From contig JASHOA010000060.1 of NCBI GenBank assembly GCA_030041375.1, positions 1 to 64,000 of the forward strand: a stretch of 64,000 nucleotides of DNA. Reading direction: 5' to 3'. The notes under the pieces were generated by a model. It was not told the origin of the DNA, did not search any database, and saw only the letters and a program-made list of their open reading frames with translations. Below are positions 54,369-63,334 of the stretch, piece by piece; within the stretch, counting starts at the first letter, position 1; every line of letters begins with the position of its first letter. The stretch is from Acetobacteraceae bacterium. GTDB lineage: Bacteria; Pseudomonadota; Alphaproteobacteria; Acetobacterales; Acetobacteraceae. Position numbers and translations under genes: made by a program.

Positions 54369-55256
54369 ATGGACCGTCTGCCCGAAACCCCTCTGCTGCT
54401 CGAGCCCGAATTGAAACCCGCCTCGGCGCTGCGCCACGCCAAGGCCGTCGTCCATCCGTCCGCGCTCGTGGCCCCGGGGGCAAGGATCGCCCCCGGGGCC
54501 TCGATCGGCCCCTGGTGCCAGGTCGGCCCCAATGTCGTCGTCGGCCCGGACGCCGAGATCCACGCCCATGTGGTCGTCGATGGCCACACCAGGATCGGCG
54601 CCGGTGTGCGGCTTTTCCCATTCTGCACGGTCGGGCTGGCGCCGCAGGACATGAAATATCGCGGCGAGCCGACCGGCTGCGAGATCGGTCCGCGCACCCA
54701 TGTCCGCGAGCATTGCACGATCCATCGCGGCACCGTCACCGGCGTGGGCATCACCCGGGTCGGGGCCGATTGCCTGGTGATGGCCGTGGCCCATGTCGCT
54801 CACGACTGCCAGATCGGGGACGGGGTGATCGTCGCCAACAATGTCGTGATGGGTGGCCACGTCGAGATCGGCGATCAGGCCGTCATCGGCGGTTCGGCGG
54901 CACTGCATCAGTTCATCCGGATCGGCCGCGGTGCGATCATCGGCGGCGTCTCGGGGGTCGAAGCCGACGTCATCCCCTTCGGAGCCGTGCTTGGCAATCG
55001 CGGCCGCCTCACCGGCCTCAATGTGGTGGGCTTGCGTCGGCGCGGCTTCGATAAGGCAACGATCCACAAACTCAGGGCCGTTATCCGCTCGCTGTTCCGC
55101 CACGAAGGCGTATTCGCCGCGCGGCTGGCGGAAACGCGCCAGCGCTACGGCGATGATCCGCTGGTCGCCGAGATCCTCGCCTTCATCGACGCGCCAAGCC
55201 GCCGTGGCCTGATCCGTGCGACATTGCGCTCGGAAGGCGAGGAGTTACTCGGCTGA
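54369..55256 (+). CDS. lpxA: UDP-N-acetylglucosamine acyltransferase
   Basis: LpxA starts lipid A synthesis. The 295-residue protein has the hexapeptide beta-helix (HPSALVAPGARIAPGASIGP), catalytic-His region VAHVAHDCQIGDGV, GGSAALHQFIRIG and the C-terminal helical domain (GLRRRGFDKATIHKLRA). The ATG at 54369 was chosen over an upstream in-frame GTG at 54357. A 160-nt gap separates it from fabZ. Confidence 0.96.
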   Translation: MDRLPETPLLLEPELKPASALRHAKAVVHPSALVAPGARIAPGASIGPWCQVGPNVVVGPDAEIHAHVVVDGHTRIGAGVRLFPFCTVGLAPQDMKYRGEPTGCEIGPRTHVREHCTIHRGTVTGVGITRVGADCLVMAVAHVAHDCQIGDGVIVANNVVMGGHVEIGDQAVIGGSAALHQFIRIGRGAIIGGVSGVEADVIPFGAVLGNRGRLTGLNVVGLRRRGFDKATIHKLRAVIRSLFRHEGVFAARLAETRQRYGDDPLVAEILAFIDAPSRRGLIRATLRSEGEELLG

Positions 55257-55753
55257 AGAGGACCGGCGGCAGCAGCGACGGCGAAGCGGGTCGTTCAATT
55301 CAAGGGCACAACGCTTGGTCGCACCGGCTCGCTTGGCGGCAGCACCGGTGAGGCAGAGGATTCGTGTTCGCAGATCCCGATCGCCGACCGGAGCGCTCGC
55401 ACGGTGGAAGTGAGATGAAGCGAGCTCGCCTCTTCGGCGAGCATCCTGAGGCACTGGACGATGCCGCGAGCGGTCGCGTGGCACGCGACAGGCTGGGACG
55501 AGTTGCGGTCACGCATCGATGGAAGATCCCGTGAAGTGGAAAACTCTGGCCACTGCGGCAGTGCGTTACACACACAAGTCGAAACCTTATGCCGCAGGCA
55601 CCGGCAACGCGGCAATACAAAATCCGTTGAACATGGTGAAGCCGGGTTTCTCGTCGAGGCCAATGCGGCAAGCTCAATTCTCCATGCAGCAACAGCGTTA
55701 TTTCTTCGTAAATGGTACTGCGATACGCACGTCAACGGAGATCTCCGAAACGA
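55257..55753. other. Long gap between lpxA and lpxI
   Basis: This 497-nt stretch interrupts an otherwise tight operon. The plus strand has no recognisable gene. The only coding candidate is the short minus-strand frame at 55295-55516. Small repeats of TGCGGCA/TGCCGCA occur near 55555-55595. The function of the rest is not apparent. Confidence 0.5.
55295..55516 (-). CDS. Possible small antisense protein in the lpxA-lpxI gap
   Basis: The 73-residue frame from the ATG at 55516 contains an amphipathic helix pair (IVQCLRMLAEEASSLHLTST and VRALRSAIGICEHES) that resembles a real folded peptide more than a GC-rich shadow, followed by a Pro-rich tail. No ribosome binding site is obvious and no family is recognised with confidence. 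Its antisense placement in the lipid A operon is unusual. Confidence 0.35.
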   Translation of the reverse strand: MRDRNSSQPVACHATARGIVQCLRMLAEEASSLHLTSTVRALRSAIGICEHESSASPVLPPSEPVRPSVVPLN

Positions 55754-56620
55754 GTGAGTGACAAGATCAATCCAACCTTGGGTATTCTCGCGGGTGGCGG
55801 CCCGTTGCCTGGCCAGGTCGCTCAGGCAGCGCTGGCTCGCGGCCAGAGTGTCTTCCTGCTGGGCTTTGAGGGTTTCGCAGACCCCGCTGTTCTCGCTCCG
55901 TATCCGCATGCGTTCGTCCGCCTCGGCGCGGCCGGCCGCATCCGCGAACTTCTCAATGCTCATGCATGCCGGGATCTGGTCATGGCAGGAGCCGTGCGCC
56001 GTCCCTCGATGCTCGATATAAGGCCGGATGCCTTCGGCGTGCAGGTGCTCGGAAGAATCGGCCGCGCAGCTTTCGCCGGCGATGACACGATCCTGAGCGC
56101 TGTCGCCAGGGTACTGCACGAAGAAGGATTCGTCGTTCGTGCTGTGGACGAGGTGCTGAGCGAGGCCCTCGCTCCCGCGGGTCTGCTCACCTGCGCCGCT
56201 CCCGATGCCTCTGCCTTCGCCGATATCGAGCGCGGCATCACCGTCGTGCAGGCGCTGGGCCGGGTCGATGTCGGGCAGTGTGCAATCGTGCAGCAGGGGA
56301 TCGTGCTCGCCGTGGAGGCTGCGGAAGGTACCGATCAGATGCTGATCCGCGCGGCGGCTCTCGCCCGCCCCGGGCCGGGCGGCGTTCTCGTCAAGCTCGT
56401 CAAGCCCGGCCAGGACCGGCGCGCAGATCTGCCCACACTTGGCCCCGAAACCGTCCGCATCGCCGCGGCGGCCGGACTCCGCGGCATCGCCTTCGAGGCC
56501 GGAGGTACTCTGATCATCGACCGGGACGCCACGACCGCGGCGGCGAACGAGGCCGGTCTGTTTCTCCTCGGTCTCGATCCCGCTATCTTGCCCTCCACCG
56601 CGCAAGGAGAACGTCGATGA
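55754..56620 (+). CDS. lpxI: UDP-2,3-diacylglucosamine diphosphatase LpxI
   Basis: LpxI replaces LpxH in many alphaproteobacteria, cleaving UDP-2,3-diacylglucosamine to lipid X. The 288-residue protein has the LpxI N-terminal [19 protein letters not shown], the PSMLDIRPD segment and the C-terminal DUF1009 core with [23 protein letters not shown] and [20 protein letters not shown]. The start is GTG at 55754. lpxB, usually next, is not here; gloA follows instead. Confidence 0.93.
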   Translation: MSDKINPTLGILAGGGPLPGQVAQAALARGQSVFLLGFEGFADPAVLAPYPHAFVRLGAAGRIRELLNAHACRDLVMAGAVRRPSMLDIRPDAFGVQVLGRIGRAAFAGDDTILSAVARVLHEEGFVVRAVDEVLSEALAPAGLLTCAAPDASAFADIERGITVVQALGRVDVGQCAIVQQGIVLAVEAAEGTDQMLIRAAALARPGPGGVLVKLVKPGQDRRADLPTLGPETVRIAAAAGLRGIAFEAGGTLIIDRDATTAAANEAGLFLLGLDPAILPSTAQGERR

Positions 56621-57018
56621 GCACCAACGGCTTCCGCTATCTGCACACGATGATCCGGGTCAGGAATCTCGACCGGAGTGTGCATTTCTACACCAGGCTC
56701 CTCGGCATGAAGGAGTTGCGCCGGCGCGAGGTTCCGGATGGCAAGTACACGCTCGCATTTGTCGGATACGGTGAGGAATCGGGCAACACCGTGCTCGAAC
56801 TCACCTACAACTGGGGCCAGGACGATGGCTACGATCTCGGGACCGGCTTCGGTCATCTGGCCCTTGGCGTCCCCAACGTCGCTGCGACCTGTACAGAGCT
56901 GCGGAAAGAGGGAGTAAAGATCACGCGTGAGCCAGGCCCGGTAAAATTCGGTACCACGGTGATCGCTTTCATCGAGGATCCGGACGGCTACAAGATCGAA
57001 CTCGTGGAACGTCCCTAG
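56617..57018 (+). CDS. gloA: Lactoylglutathione lyase (glyoxalase I)
   Basis: GloA isomerises the methylglyoxal-glutathione adduct. The 133-residue protein has metal-site residues in [14 protein letters not shown] (His), VLELTYNWG (Glu), GFGHLALGV (His) and [10 protein letters not shown] (Glu), the standard four-ligand set. The ATG overlaps the lpxI stop. The TAG stop is part of the CTAG that begins repeat copy E. Confidence 0.95.
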   Translation: MSTNGFRYLHTMIRVRNLDRSVHFYTRLLGMKELRRREVPDGKYTLAFVGYGEESGNTVLELTYNWGQDDGYDLGTGFGHLALGVPNVAATCTELRKEGVKITREPGPVKFGTTVIAFIEDPDGYKIELVERP

Positions 57019-57116
57019 CCCGCGATCGCCCGAGGCGGAATCGTCGGAGGGCGTGAATCGCGGGCTCGAATAAAGCGCGAGACCCGTGTCGGGCTGCACA
57101 TTCAGCCCGACACAGT
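57015..57116 (+). repeat. CTAG-bounded repeat, module 1, copy E
   Basis: A near-complete forward copy starts CTAGCCCGCGATCGCCCGAG and runs to CAGCCCGACACAG. It has both hairpins and the spacer CTCGAATAAAGCGCGAGACC but has lost the right-hand CTAG. Its left CTAG contains the gloA stop codon. Confidence 0.92.
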
Positions 57117-57401
57117 CCTTCCGGTTCCGCACTTCATTGCCTCGCGCTTGCAAATTGCCGCGCTCCCGATTCAAACGCGCGACGCAGCGCCACGCTTCAT
57201 AGCCCCGAAAATGCCCCGGTCGGCTTGACATCGCGGGGTTTTCTTGCACCGTTGTGGCGACCAACCGGCGTTCGGGAGGGCGATGTGCTCGCTCCTGCGC
57301 AAGCGTTGCCGCGTCGTCCGCATCAACGGAAGCTGTCCGCCGGTGAGCGTGACATTCGCGTGGCCGGCAAAGCGCGCTGCCACCTCCAGTGAGCCGCTGA
57401 T
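57117..57401. other. Intergenic region upstream of pcaB
   Basis: No gene is seen in this 285-nt stretch after repeat E. Short open frames such as that from 57244 lack support. A promoter for pcaB is expected, but no clear -35/-10 pair or regulator site was identified. Confidence 0.45.
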
Positions 57402-58805
57402 ATGCCGGTCAACCCTGCAGATAGTCAGGTCTTTGGTACTCTCTACGGTTCGGATTCGATGCGCGCCGTCTTCGACGATCGCGCATATCTGCAACGCATG
57501 CTGGACGTGGAAGCAGCACTCGCTCGCGTGCAGGCTCGACAGGGCATCATTCCCACCGATGCAGCCCGAGCGATCACCGATGCCGCGAAACTCGAGCATC
57601 TCGATCTTGGCGCGTTGGCCGCGAGCACGCGCAACGTCGGCTATCCGGTCGTCGGCCTCGTGCAGGGCTTGAACCGAGCCGCCGGAGAAGCCGGGCGATG
57701 GACCCACTGGGGCGCCACAACCCAGGACATCATGGATACCGCGCTCGTCCTGCAGGTGCGTGCGGGGCTGAGCCTGATCCGTGAAGAACTCCGGGCCATT
57801 GTCAAGGCCCTCGGCGAGCGGGCAGAGACCCACCGCCACACGCTGATGGCCGGCCGGACGCATCTGCAGCACGCCCTCCCGATCACGTTTGGACTGAAAT
57901 GCGCGATCTGGCTGCAGCCGCTTCTCACCCACCTTGCTCGCCTCGGCGAACTCAGCCGCCGCATCGAGTTCGTTCAGTTCGGCGGTGCAGCGGGCACGCT
58001 CGCCTCGCTCGGCGACCAGGGGATCGCCGTCATGGAAGGTCTCGCAGCGGAACTCGATCTCGCCGCGCCATTGGCCCCCTGGCACGTCCTGCGCGACGGC
58101 TTGGCCGAGGCGGTCGGATTCCTCGGGCTCCTTTCAGGCAGCTTTGCCAAGATCGCGACTGACGTGATTCTCCTCGCTCAGACGGACGTCGCCGAGGTCG
58201 CCGAACCATACGTGGAAGGGCGCGGCTCCTCTTCGACCATGCCGCAGAAGCGCAATCCCATCGCTTCGGAATACATTCTCGCGGCGGCGCGCATGGTGCA
58301 GGGTCTGGTGCCGGTGATGCAAGGTGCGATGGCGCAGGACCACGAACGCGGCACCGGGCCCTGGCAGGTTGAATCGCTGGTCTTGCCGCAGAGCTTCGTG
58401 CTGACCCACGGCGCCGCTCTCTACACCCGGGTCATCGCGGAAGGGCTGACCGTCGATGCCGAACGCATGCGCCGTAATCTTGACGCGGATGGTGGCCTCA
58501 GCCTTGCGGAAGCGGCAATGATGGGCCTCGCCCCGCATCTCGGCCGCCTGGAAGCGCATCACCTCGTGCAACACGCCGCCGCCGTCGCGCGCGCAACCGG
58601 AATGTCATTGGCCGAATCGCTCGCCCGCGAGCCCGCCGTGTCCGCCCGATTGAGTGCCGAGGCAATCCGACGCCTGACCGATCCCGGAACCTATCTCGGT
58701 GCCGCGTCGCTCTTCATTTCGCGCGTGCTCGCCAAGGCATGCGAGACGCTCGATGCCACTGGGCCTGGCCGGCACACGCGTGGTGCGGACCGCTGCCACG
58801 CGTGA
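57402..58805 (+). CDS. pcaB: 3-carboxy-cis,cis-muconate cycloisomerase-like protein
   Basis: PcaB closes the ring-opened product of protocatechuate to a lactone. The 467-residue fumarase/aspartase-superfamily protein has MLDVEAALARVQARQGIIP, HWGATTQDIMDTALVLQ, AGRTHLQHALPITFG and the catalytic loop GRGSSSTMPQKRNPIASEYI. It could be another member of the superfamily (adenylosuccinate lyase-like), but the neighbouring pobA favours PcaB. The rest of the pca set is not in view. Confidence 0.85.
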   Translation: MPVNPADSQVFGTLYGSDSMRAVFDDRAYLQRMLDVEAALARVQARQGIIPTDAARAITDAAKLEHLDLGALAASTRNVGYPVVGLVQGLNRAAGEAGRWTHWGATTQDIMDTALVLQVRAGLSLIREELRAIVKALGERAETHRHTLMAGRTHLQHALPITFGLKCAIWLQPLLTHLARLGELSRRIEFVQFGGAAGTLASLGDQGIAVMEGLAAELDLAAPLAPWHVLRDGLAEAVGFLGLLSGSFAKIATDVILLAQTDVAEVAEPYVEGRGSSSTMPQKRNPIASEYILAAARMVQGLVPVMQGAMAQDHERGTGPWQVESLVLPQSFVLTHGAALYTRVIAEGLTVDAERMRRNLDADGGLSLAEAAMMGLAPHLGRLEAHHLVQHAAAVARATGMSLAESLAREPAVSARLSAEAIRRLTDPGTYLGAASLFISRVLAKACETLDATGPGRHTRGADRCHA

Positions 58806-58828
58806 CTGGGCGAAAGACACGACCTCCC

Positions 58829-60001
58829 ATGCGCACCCAGGTTGGAATTGTCGGAGCGGGTCCCGCGGGCCTGATGCTCTCCCACCTCCTGCACCTGAGC
58901 GGCATCGAATCCGTTGTCATCGAAAGCCGCACTCGCGAATCGATCGAGGCGACGATCCGGGCCGGTGTTCTGGAGCAGAGCACGGTCGATTTGATGACCG
59001 AAACGGGTGTGGGAGATCGGCTCAGGCGCGAAGGATTCGTGCACCATGGCATCGCAATACGCTTCTCTGGTCGCAGCCATCGGATCGATTTCCAGGCGCT
59101 GACCGGTGGCCGTGCGATTACGGTCTATGCCCAGCATGAAGTGATCAAGGACCTGATCAGGGCGCGGCTTGGCGCTGGAGCAACGATCCTGTTTGGTGCC
59201 AGGGCGACCGGCGTGGATGACGTTCAATCCGCACGGCCAAAGGTGCATTTCATCCGGAACGGCAGGGACGAGGATCTATCCTGCGACTTCGTGGTCGGAG
59301 CCGACGGCTCTTACGGGGTGTGCCGCGCCGGCATTCCGGAGAGTGCACATCAGGATTATGCGCGGATTTATCCTCTGGGCTGGTTCGGAATCCTGGCGAA
59401 AGCGCCGCCCTCATCGAACGAACTGATCTACAACAGTCACGAGCGCGGGTTCGTGCTGGTGAGCACGCGCTCTCCCCAGGTGCAGCGCATGTATTTCCAG
59501 TGCGATCCGTCCGAATCAGTGGAAAGCTGGTCTCAGGATCGAATCTGGGCGGAGTTGCAGACACGCATCGCCGGCGGCGGATTCCGACTGAAAGAGGGGG
59601 AGATATTCCAAAAGGATATCATCCCGATGCGCAGTTTCGTCTGCGAGCCGATGCAGTATGGCCGCTTGTTCCTTGCCGGGGACGCCGCGCACATCGTGCC
59701 GCCGACCGGGGCGAAGGGGCTCAATCTCTCGATCGCCGATATCCATGTCCTCGCCCGGGCGATCAGTGCTTATTATGCGTCGAAGGCCACCGACCTGCTT
59801 GACGCCTATTCCACGACAGCCTTGAGGCGCGTATGGCGCGCGCAGCACTTTTCCTATTGGATGACGAGTATGCTGCATCGCTTCCCGGACGCGAACGCGT
59901 TCGACCGCAAGCGACAGTTGGCCGAACTTGAATTGCTGATCAGCTCGCGTTCGGCACAGACCCTGCTCGCACAGAACTACGTGGGCCTGCCACTCGGCTA
60001 G
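58829..60001 (+). CDS. pobA: 4-hydroxybenzoate 3-monooxygenase
   Basis: PobA hydroxylates 4-hydroxybenzoate to protocatechuate with FAD and NADPH. The 390-residue protein, close to the family length, has TQVGIVGAGPAGLMLSHLL, ESRTRESIEATIRAGVLEQ, the SCDFVVGADGSYGVCR motif and RLFLAGDAAHIVPPTGAKG. The start at 58829 matches the family. Its stop TAG lies in the CTAG that begins repeat module 2. Confidence 0.93.
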   Translation: MRTQVGIVGAGPAGLMLSHLLHLSGIESVVIESRTRESIEATIRAGVLEQSTVDLMTETGVGDRLRREGFVHHGIAIRFSGRSHRIDFQALTGGRAITVYAQHEVIKDLIRARLGAGATILFGARATGVDDVQSARPKVHFIRNGRDEDLSCDFVVGADGSYGVCRAGIPESAHQDYARIYPLGWFGILAKAPPSSNELIYNSHERGFVLVSTRSPQVQRMYFQCDPSESVESWSQDRIWAELQTRIAGGGFRLKEGEIFQKDIIPMRSFVCEPMQYGRLFLAGDAAHIVPPTGAKGLNLSIADIHVLARAISAYYASKATDLLDAYSTTALRRVWRAQHFSYWMTSMLHRFPDANAFDRKRQLAELELLISSRSAQTLLAQNYVGLPLG

Positions 60002-60105
60002 AGCAATTTCCGTTCGCCATGGCTCACGGTAACTGCTCTAGCTCTTTGTTTTGGCGAGCATCTTCACGCGATCAGCCGATTCCGTCTGATCGCGATCTGC
60101 TCTAG
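59998..60105 (+). repeat. CTAG-bounded repeat, module 2 (2b and 2a), copy at 60 kb
   Basis: Reverse complement of the module 2 pair at 33352-33459. Unit 2b is 59998-60041 and unit 2a 60038-60105, sharing CTAG at 60038-60041. The first CTAG contains the pobA stop; the last (60102-60105) is shared with module 1 copy F. Confidence 0.92.
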
Positions 60106-60208
60106 CCCGCGATTGCCCGAGGCGGAATCGTCGGAGGGCGTGAATCGGGGGCTCGAATAAAGCGCGAGACCTGTGCCGGGCTGCACAGCCAGCCCGACAC
60201 GGGTTTAG
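60102..60208 (+). repeat. CTAG-bounded repeat, module 1, copy F
   Basis: A complete 107-bp forward copy, with CTAG on the left (60102-60105) and TTAG on the right (60205-60208). Hairpins and spacer are conserved with small changes. The right end contains the hemJ stop codon read from the opposite strand (TAA). Confidence 0.92.
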
Positions 60209-60657
60209 AATGGCTGCATCACAACCATGACGACGATGACGACCAGCAGCACCAGCGGGACACCGGCGGCACCGCGGTAGAAGTGCGGCGAGCGGACATT
60301 GCGTCCATCGCGAAAATCCCGCCGCCACCTCGAGAGTATTCCGTGAAACCCGCTCATCAGCAGCACCGCGACCAGCTTGGTCCACCACCAGCCTGCCGAC
60401 CACGACATGGCTCCCGGCGTCAGCACGAGAAGAACGCCGAACAGCCAGGCAGCGTACATGCAAGGATTGATTGCACGCTTCATGAGCCGCCGTTCCATGT
60501 CCTGGAGACCTGCGCTTTCCGCACCGTCGACGGCAGCCGCGGCATGCTCCACATAGAGCCAGGGAAGCGTCAGCATTCCGGCCATCCACAGCACGACCGA
60601 AATGACATGCAGCGCCAGGGTGAGGCGGAAGAAGGGCAGCAGGGCTTCGATGGTCAT
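60205..60657 (-). CDS. hemJ: HemJ-like membrane protein, possible protoporphyrinogen oxidase
   Basis: HemJ oxidises protoporphyrinogen IX in many proteobacteria. The 150-residue protein has four helices and family motifs LALHVISVVLWMAGMLTLPWLYVEH, INPCMYAAWLFGVLL, WWWTKLVAVLLMSGFHG and SRWRRDFRDGRNVRS. Near the C-terminus the family's NEVPT-like motif is replaced by GAAGVPL, so it may be a HemJ paralogue. Its TAA stop lies in the end of repeat copy F. Confidence 0.78.
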   Translation of the reverse strand: MTIEALLPFFRLTLALHVISVVLWMAGMLTLPWLYVEHAAAAVDGAESAGLQDMERRLMKRAINPCMYAAWLFGVLLVLTPGAMSWSAGWWWTKLVAVLLMSGFHGILSRWRRDFRDGRNVRSPHFYRGAAGVPLVLLVVIVVMVVMQPF

Positions 60658-60821
60658 GTGTGCCGACTCTTCTGCGAGACGAAAGCCTCCTCGATCACGA
60701 TTTCAAACGACCGGCTGAGGCGTTCTTTCCGAACGCCGCACCCCGTAAGCGGCAATGCCATATCGTTCAGCAGCGACGCGTTCCCGTCGGTTCCCGAGCC
60801 ATCGCGCCGGTCGCCAGGGTC

Positions 60822-61301
60822 TCAGCGGAACAGCATCAGGCCATGGCTTCCGGCTACTGCACCAAGAATCGTGACCAGGCTGGCGATCAGCAATACCCAG
60901 TGCAGCCGCTCAGCGTTGCGAAAACTGGCATCCGGTGCCACTCGTGCATGCGTGAGGAAAGCGCGGTGCAGGAAGAAGGGTTCCAACACGAAGAGCAGGA
61001 TCACGAACAACACCCAGACGGCCACCATCGCGCTCATCCACCACATAGCGGGCACCCCGAACCACCGCCACGCATCCAGCCGCACCACCATGTAGAACCC
61101 GGTGGCGCCGGCAAGCAGGATGGCGCCACGTGCAACCGGGGCGAACCGCCGCTCGGCTGCCTCGAAGATCGCGAGCCGCTGCTCCAAGTCCGACAGGCGC
61201 CGCACCGCCGGTAGCAGCGCCAGAGTCGCAAAGCCGACGCCCCCGATCCACAGCACAATGGCGAGCACATGCAGTGCCAGGGCGATTGCCACATCACTCA
61301 T
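60822..61301 (-). CDS. CopD/HemJ-related membrane protein
   Basis: The 159-residue protein has four membrane helices and resembles the small CopD/HemJ-related group: ALHVLAIVLWIGGVGFATLALLP, a central GAILLAGATGFYMVVRL and C-terminal RLHWVLLIASLVTILGAVAGS. Conserved His in helix 1 could bind heme or copper. It follows nothing on its strand for 450 nt and precedes hemJ by 165 nt, so the two may form a unit. Confidence 0.75.
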   Translation of the reverse strand: MSDVAIALALHVLAIVLWIGGVGFATLALLPAVRRLSDLEQRLAIFEAAERRFAPVARGAILLAGATGFYMVVRLDAWRWFGVPAMWWMSAMVAVWVLFVILLFVLEPFFLHRAFLTHARVAPDASFRNAERLHWVLLIASLVTILGAVAGSHGLMLFR

Positions 61302-61752
61302 GTTGGAAGATCCGTGTCTCGAACGCGATCAGGTAACAGCTATGCGGCTGCGCACCCTGCCACGAAACACCCGGCACGATCACCGTCCCGACCACCGAGG
61401 GAAGCCAGGCGGAGCATAATGATGCCGGCGGCGCCCGTCGGTCTTCACGACCAGTGATCGTGAGCCGTCGAACAGCGCATAACGCGAAGGCCAAAAATGC
61501 AAGGACCGCGGCCCATTGGGGATGAGATCGAGAGCGTCATCGGGCATGGGTTGAGCTCTCTCGCCCGGGCGCCCGCGAGAATGGCGCCTCCGAGGCCCGC
61601 CGCCACTGCCACCGCGCGTCCCCGAAAGGCTTCAGAGAAAGCACCGGCACCCGCCACCACGATCTGCTTGGTGGATCGCGCCCTTCCGGGGTATGCTCAG
61701 GGTCAATGGATTCGAATGAATACAGGCCATCCTCTGACCATGCGGCACGGCC
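61302..61752. other. Intergenic region upstream of nsrR
   Basis: This 451-nt divergent region (CopD-like gene on minus, nsrR on plus) holds no gene I can support. A 71-residue minus-strand frame at 61445-61660 has an Ala-rich start but no family match. Promoters for both flanking genes should lie here. Confidence 0.45.
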
Positions 61753-62178
61753 ATGCGCCTGATCGTGTTCTCCGATTACGCGCTCCGAATGCTCATGTAC
61801 GCCGGGGGCTGCAACCGGCTTTTCACCATCGAGGAGGTCGCCACCGCTTACGGGGTCTCCCGCACGCACATGATGAAGGTCGCGAACGTTCTCACCCGCA
61901 CCGGTTATCTCAAGGCGGTGCGCGGCCGCTCCGGGGGCCTCGTTCTCGCCAAGCCGCTCGGCAAGATCAACCTGCGTGAGCTGGTGGAGGCAACGGAGCC
62001 AGACTTTGCGCTCGTAGAGTGTTTTGGCTGCAACAATCGTTGCCCGATCACCCGCTCCTGCAAGCTGCAGTCCGCGCTCGCCGAGGCGCTCGACGCCTTC
62101 ACCAGCGCACTCAGCCGCTACACGCTCGCTGACCTCGCACTCGCACCCGCCGAGGTCCGCCGCCTCAACCGGCACTGA
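61753..62178 (+). CDS. nsrR: Rrf2-family nitric-oxide-sensing repressor NsrR
   Basis: The 141-residue regulator has the Rrf2 winged helix (VFSDYALRMLMYAGG, the TIEEVATAYGVSRTHMMKV helix-turn-helix, GRSGGLVLAKP) and a Cys cluster VECFGCNNRCPITRSC with Cys at 90, 93, 97 and 103, matching the Fe-S ligands of NsrR. Genes around it (DUF1971 and others) are plausible targets. Confidence 0.92.
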   Translation: MRLIVFSDYALRMLMYAGGCNRLFTIEEVATAYGVSRTHMMKVANVLTRTGYLKAVRGRSGGLVLAKPLGKINLRELVEATEPDFALVECFGCNNRCPITRSCKLQSALAEALDAFTSALSRYTLADLALAPAEVRRLNRH

Positions 62179-62215
62179 CACGATTTTCCAGGCTGCGCCG
62201 TGGACCCGCAGCCCC

Positions 62216-62566
62216 TCACCCGTCGCCGCAGAGCTTGCGCAGCACAACCGCGTTGTTGTGATCCGCATCACTGGCCCCGAATACGAGCGTTGTCCGCCGG
62301 TTCCGCGCAACCAACTCCCGAAGCTCTTTCAGCGCCGCGCTGTGCGAAAGCTCGGCTCGATAGCGCTTCTGGAACTCGTCCCACTTCCCTGGATCGTGCC
62401 CGAACCATTGCCTGAGCGCGGTGCTGGGTGCGACCTCCTTCAGCCAGACATCGATCGCCGCTTCGCTCTTCTTCACGCCCCGTGGCCACAGCCGATCCAC
62501 CAGCACGCGCATGCCATCGGCCGGACCGGGCGGCTCGTAAGCCCGCTTCAGGCAGACCTCGCTCAT
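62216..62566 (-). CDS. DUF488 family protein
   Basis: The 116-residue protein has the DUF488 pattern VLVDRLWPRGVKKSEAAID, WLKEVAPSTALRQWFGHDP, KWDEFQKRYRAEL and the C-terminal Leu-rich strand. Its role is unknown. The start overlaps the stop of the CMD gene (62566), so it is the last gene of that operon. Confidence 0.9.
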   Translation of the reverse strand: MSEVCLKRAYEPPGPADGMRVLVDRLWPRGVKKSEAAIDVWLKEVAPSTALRQWFGHDPGKWDEFQKRYRAELSHSAALKELRELVARNRRTTLVFGASDADHNNAVVLRKLCGDG

Positions 62567-62925
62567 CAGTGGGCAGCCTGGGGCTCCGGCTTTGCCCCTG
62601 CCTCGTCAAGGGTAGCCAGCATCAGGTTGGAATGGGCGTACGCTCCGCCGGCGCGCATCTCGGCCGCGACCCATATCGCCTCCATCAGCTCCTGAGGCGA
62701 AGCCCCGGCCCTGACCGCCGCCTTGGTGTGGCCCTTGATGCAATAGGGGCACTGCGTCACGTGCGCGACCGCCACGGCGATGATCTGCTTCATCTTCGCC
62801 GAAAGCGCACCCTCGGCAAACGCCGCACGACTGAACGCTTCGAACGCCGCAAGCTGATCCGGTGCCAGCTTGCGTCGCTCGGCCGCCAATTCCCGAGAGG
62901 GCTGCGGGTACATCTGGTCTGTCAT
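62566..62925 (-). CDS. Carboxymuconolactone decarboxylase/AhpD-like protein
   Basis: The 119-residue protein has an AhpD-like core: LSAKMKQIIAVAVAHVTQCPYCIKGHTKAAVRAGAS with the redox CPYC pair and catalytic-type His, then EAIWVAAEMRAGGAY. CMD proteins reduce peroxides or detoxify reactive compounds through this Cys pair. It lies between DUF1971 and DUF488 genes on the same strand. Confidence 0.92.
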   Translation of the reverse strand: MTDQMYPQPSRELAAERRKLAPDQLAAFEAFSRAAFAEGALSAKMKQIIAVAVAHVTQCPYCIKGHTKAAVRAGASPQELMEAIWVAAEMRAGGAYAHSNLMLATLDEAGAKPEPQAAH

Positions 62926-62943
62926 CTCTGCTGCTTCCTTTCC

Positions 62944-63300
62944 CTACTGATGCCCGCTGGGACACCCGGCCACGACGCCTCCTTCCGGCCGCGCCTCGCC
63001 GTTCAACTCTGACCGGCGACAGAACGTGATCCGAAACCGCACCGGGCCTTCCGGAGCGACCTCGTGCGCAATGCCTGGCTCCGTCACTGCCGGCGGGCAT
63101 CCCGGCGCAAGCATACGCTCGATGCCCATCTCCGGCACGCGAAACATGAGGCGACCCTCGAGTACCTCGATCAGTCCCCACACTCCTGGTGCCGTCCGGT
63201 GCGCATGCAACAGGCCCTGCGGGATGGTGGTCTCGGTGAAGACGGCGGTACTGCGATACGGAACGACCCCCTCGGGCAGCTCTGCGATCTTCCCGTTCAC
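62944..63300 (-). CDS. DUF1971/YeaR-like cupin protein
   Basis: The 118-residue protein has the DUF1971 signatures ELPEGVVPYRSTAVFTE, GLLHAHRTAPGVWGLIEVLEG and the C-terminal PGIAHEVAPEGPVRF. E. coli YeaR, in this family, is induced by nitrate and nitric oxide and is under NsrR control, so the neighbouring nsrR is telling. The start is GTG at 63300 with AAGGA upstream. Confidence 0.88.
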   Translation of the reverse strand: MNGKIAELPEGVVPYRSTAVFTETTIPQGLLHAHRTAPGVWGLIEVLEGRLMFRVPEMGIERMLAPGCPPAVTEPGIAHEVAPEGPVRFRITFCRRSELNGEARPEGGVVAGCPSGHQ

Positions 63301-63334
63301 TCCGGAATCCTTTTCCTCGCCGTATCACGCGCCA

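Noticed and set aside
55300-55692. 130-residue minus-strand frame in the lpxA-lpxI gap
   Set aside because: Cys/Arg/Ser-rich with no folded pattern; the alternative frame ending at 55295 is more protein-like.
61445-61660. 71-residue minus-strand frame upstream of nsrR
   Set aside because: Ala-rich start but no ribosome binding site, family resemblance or conserved context.
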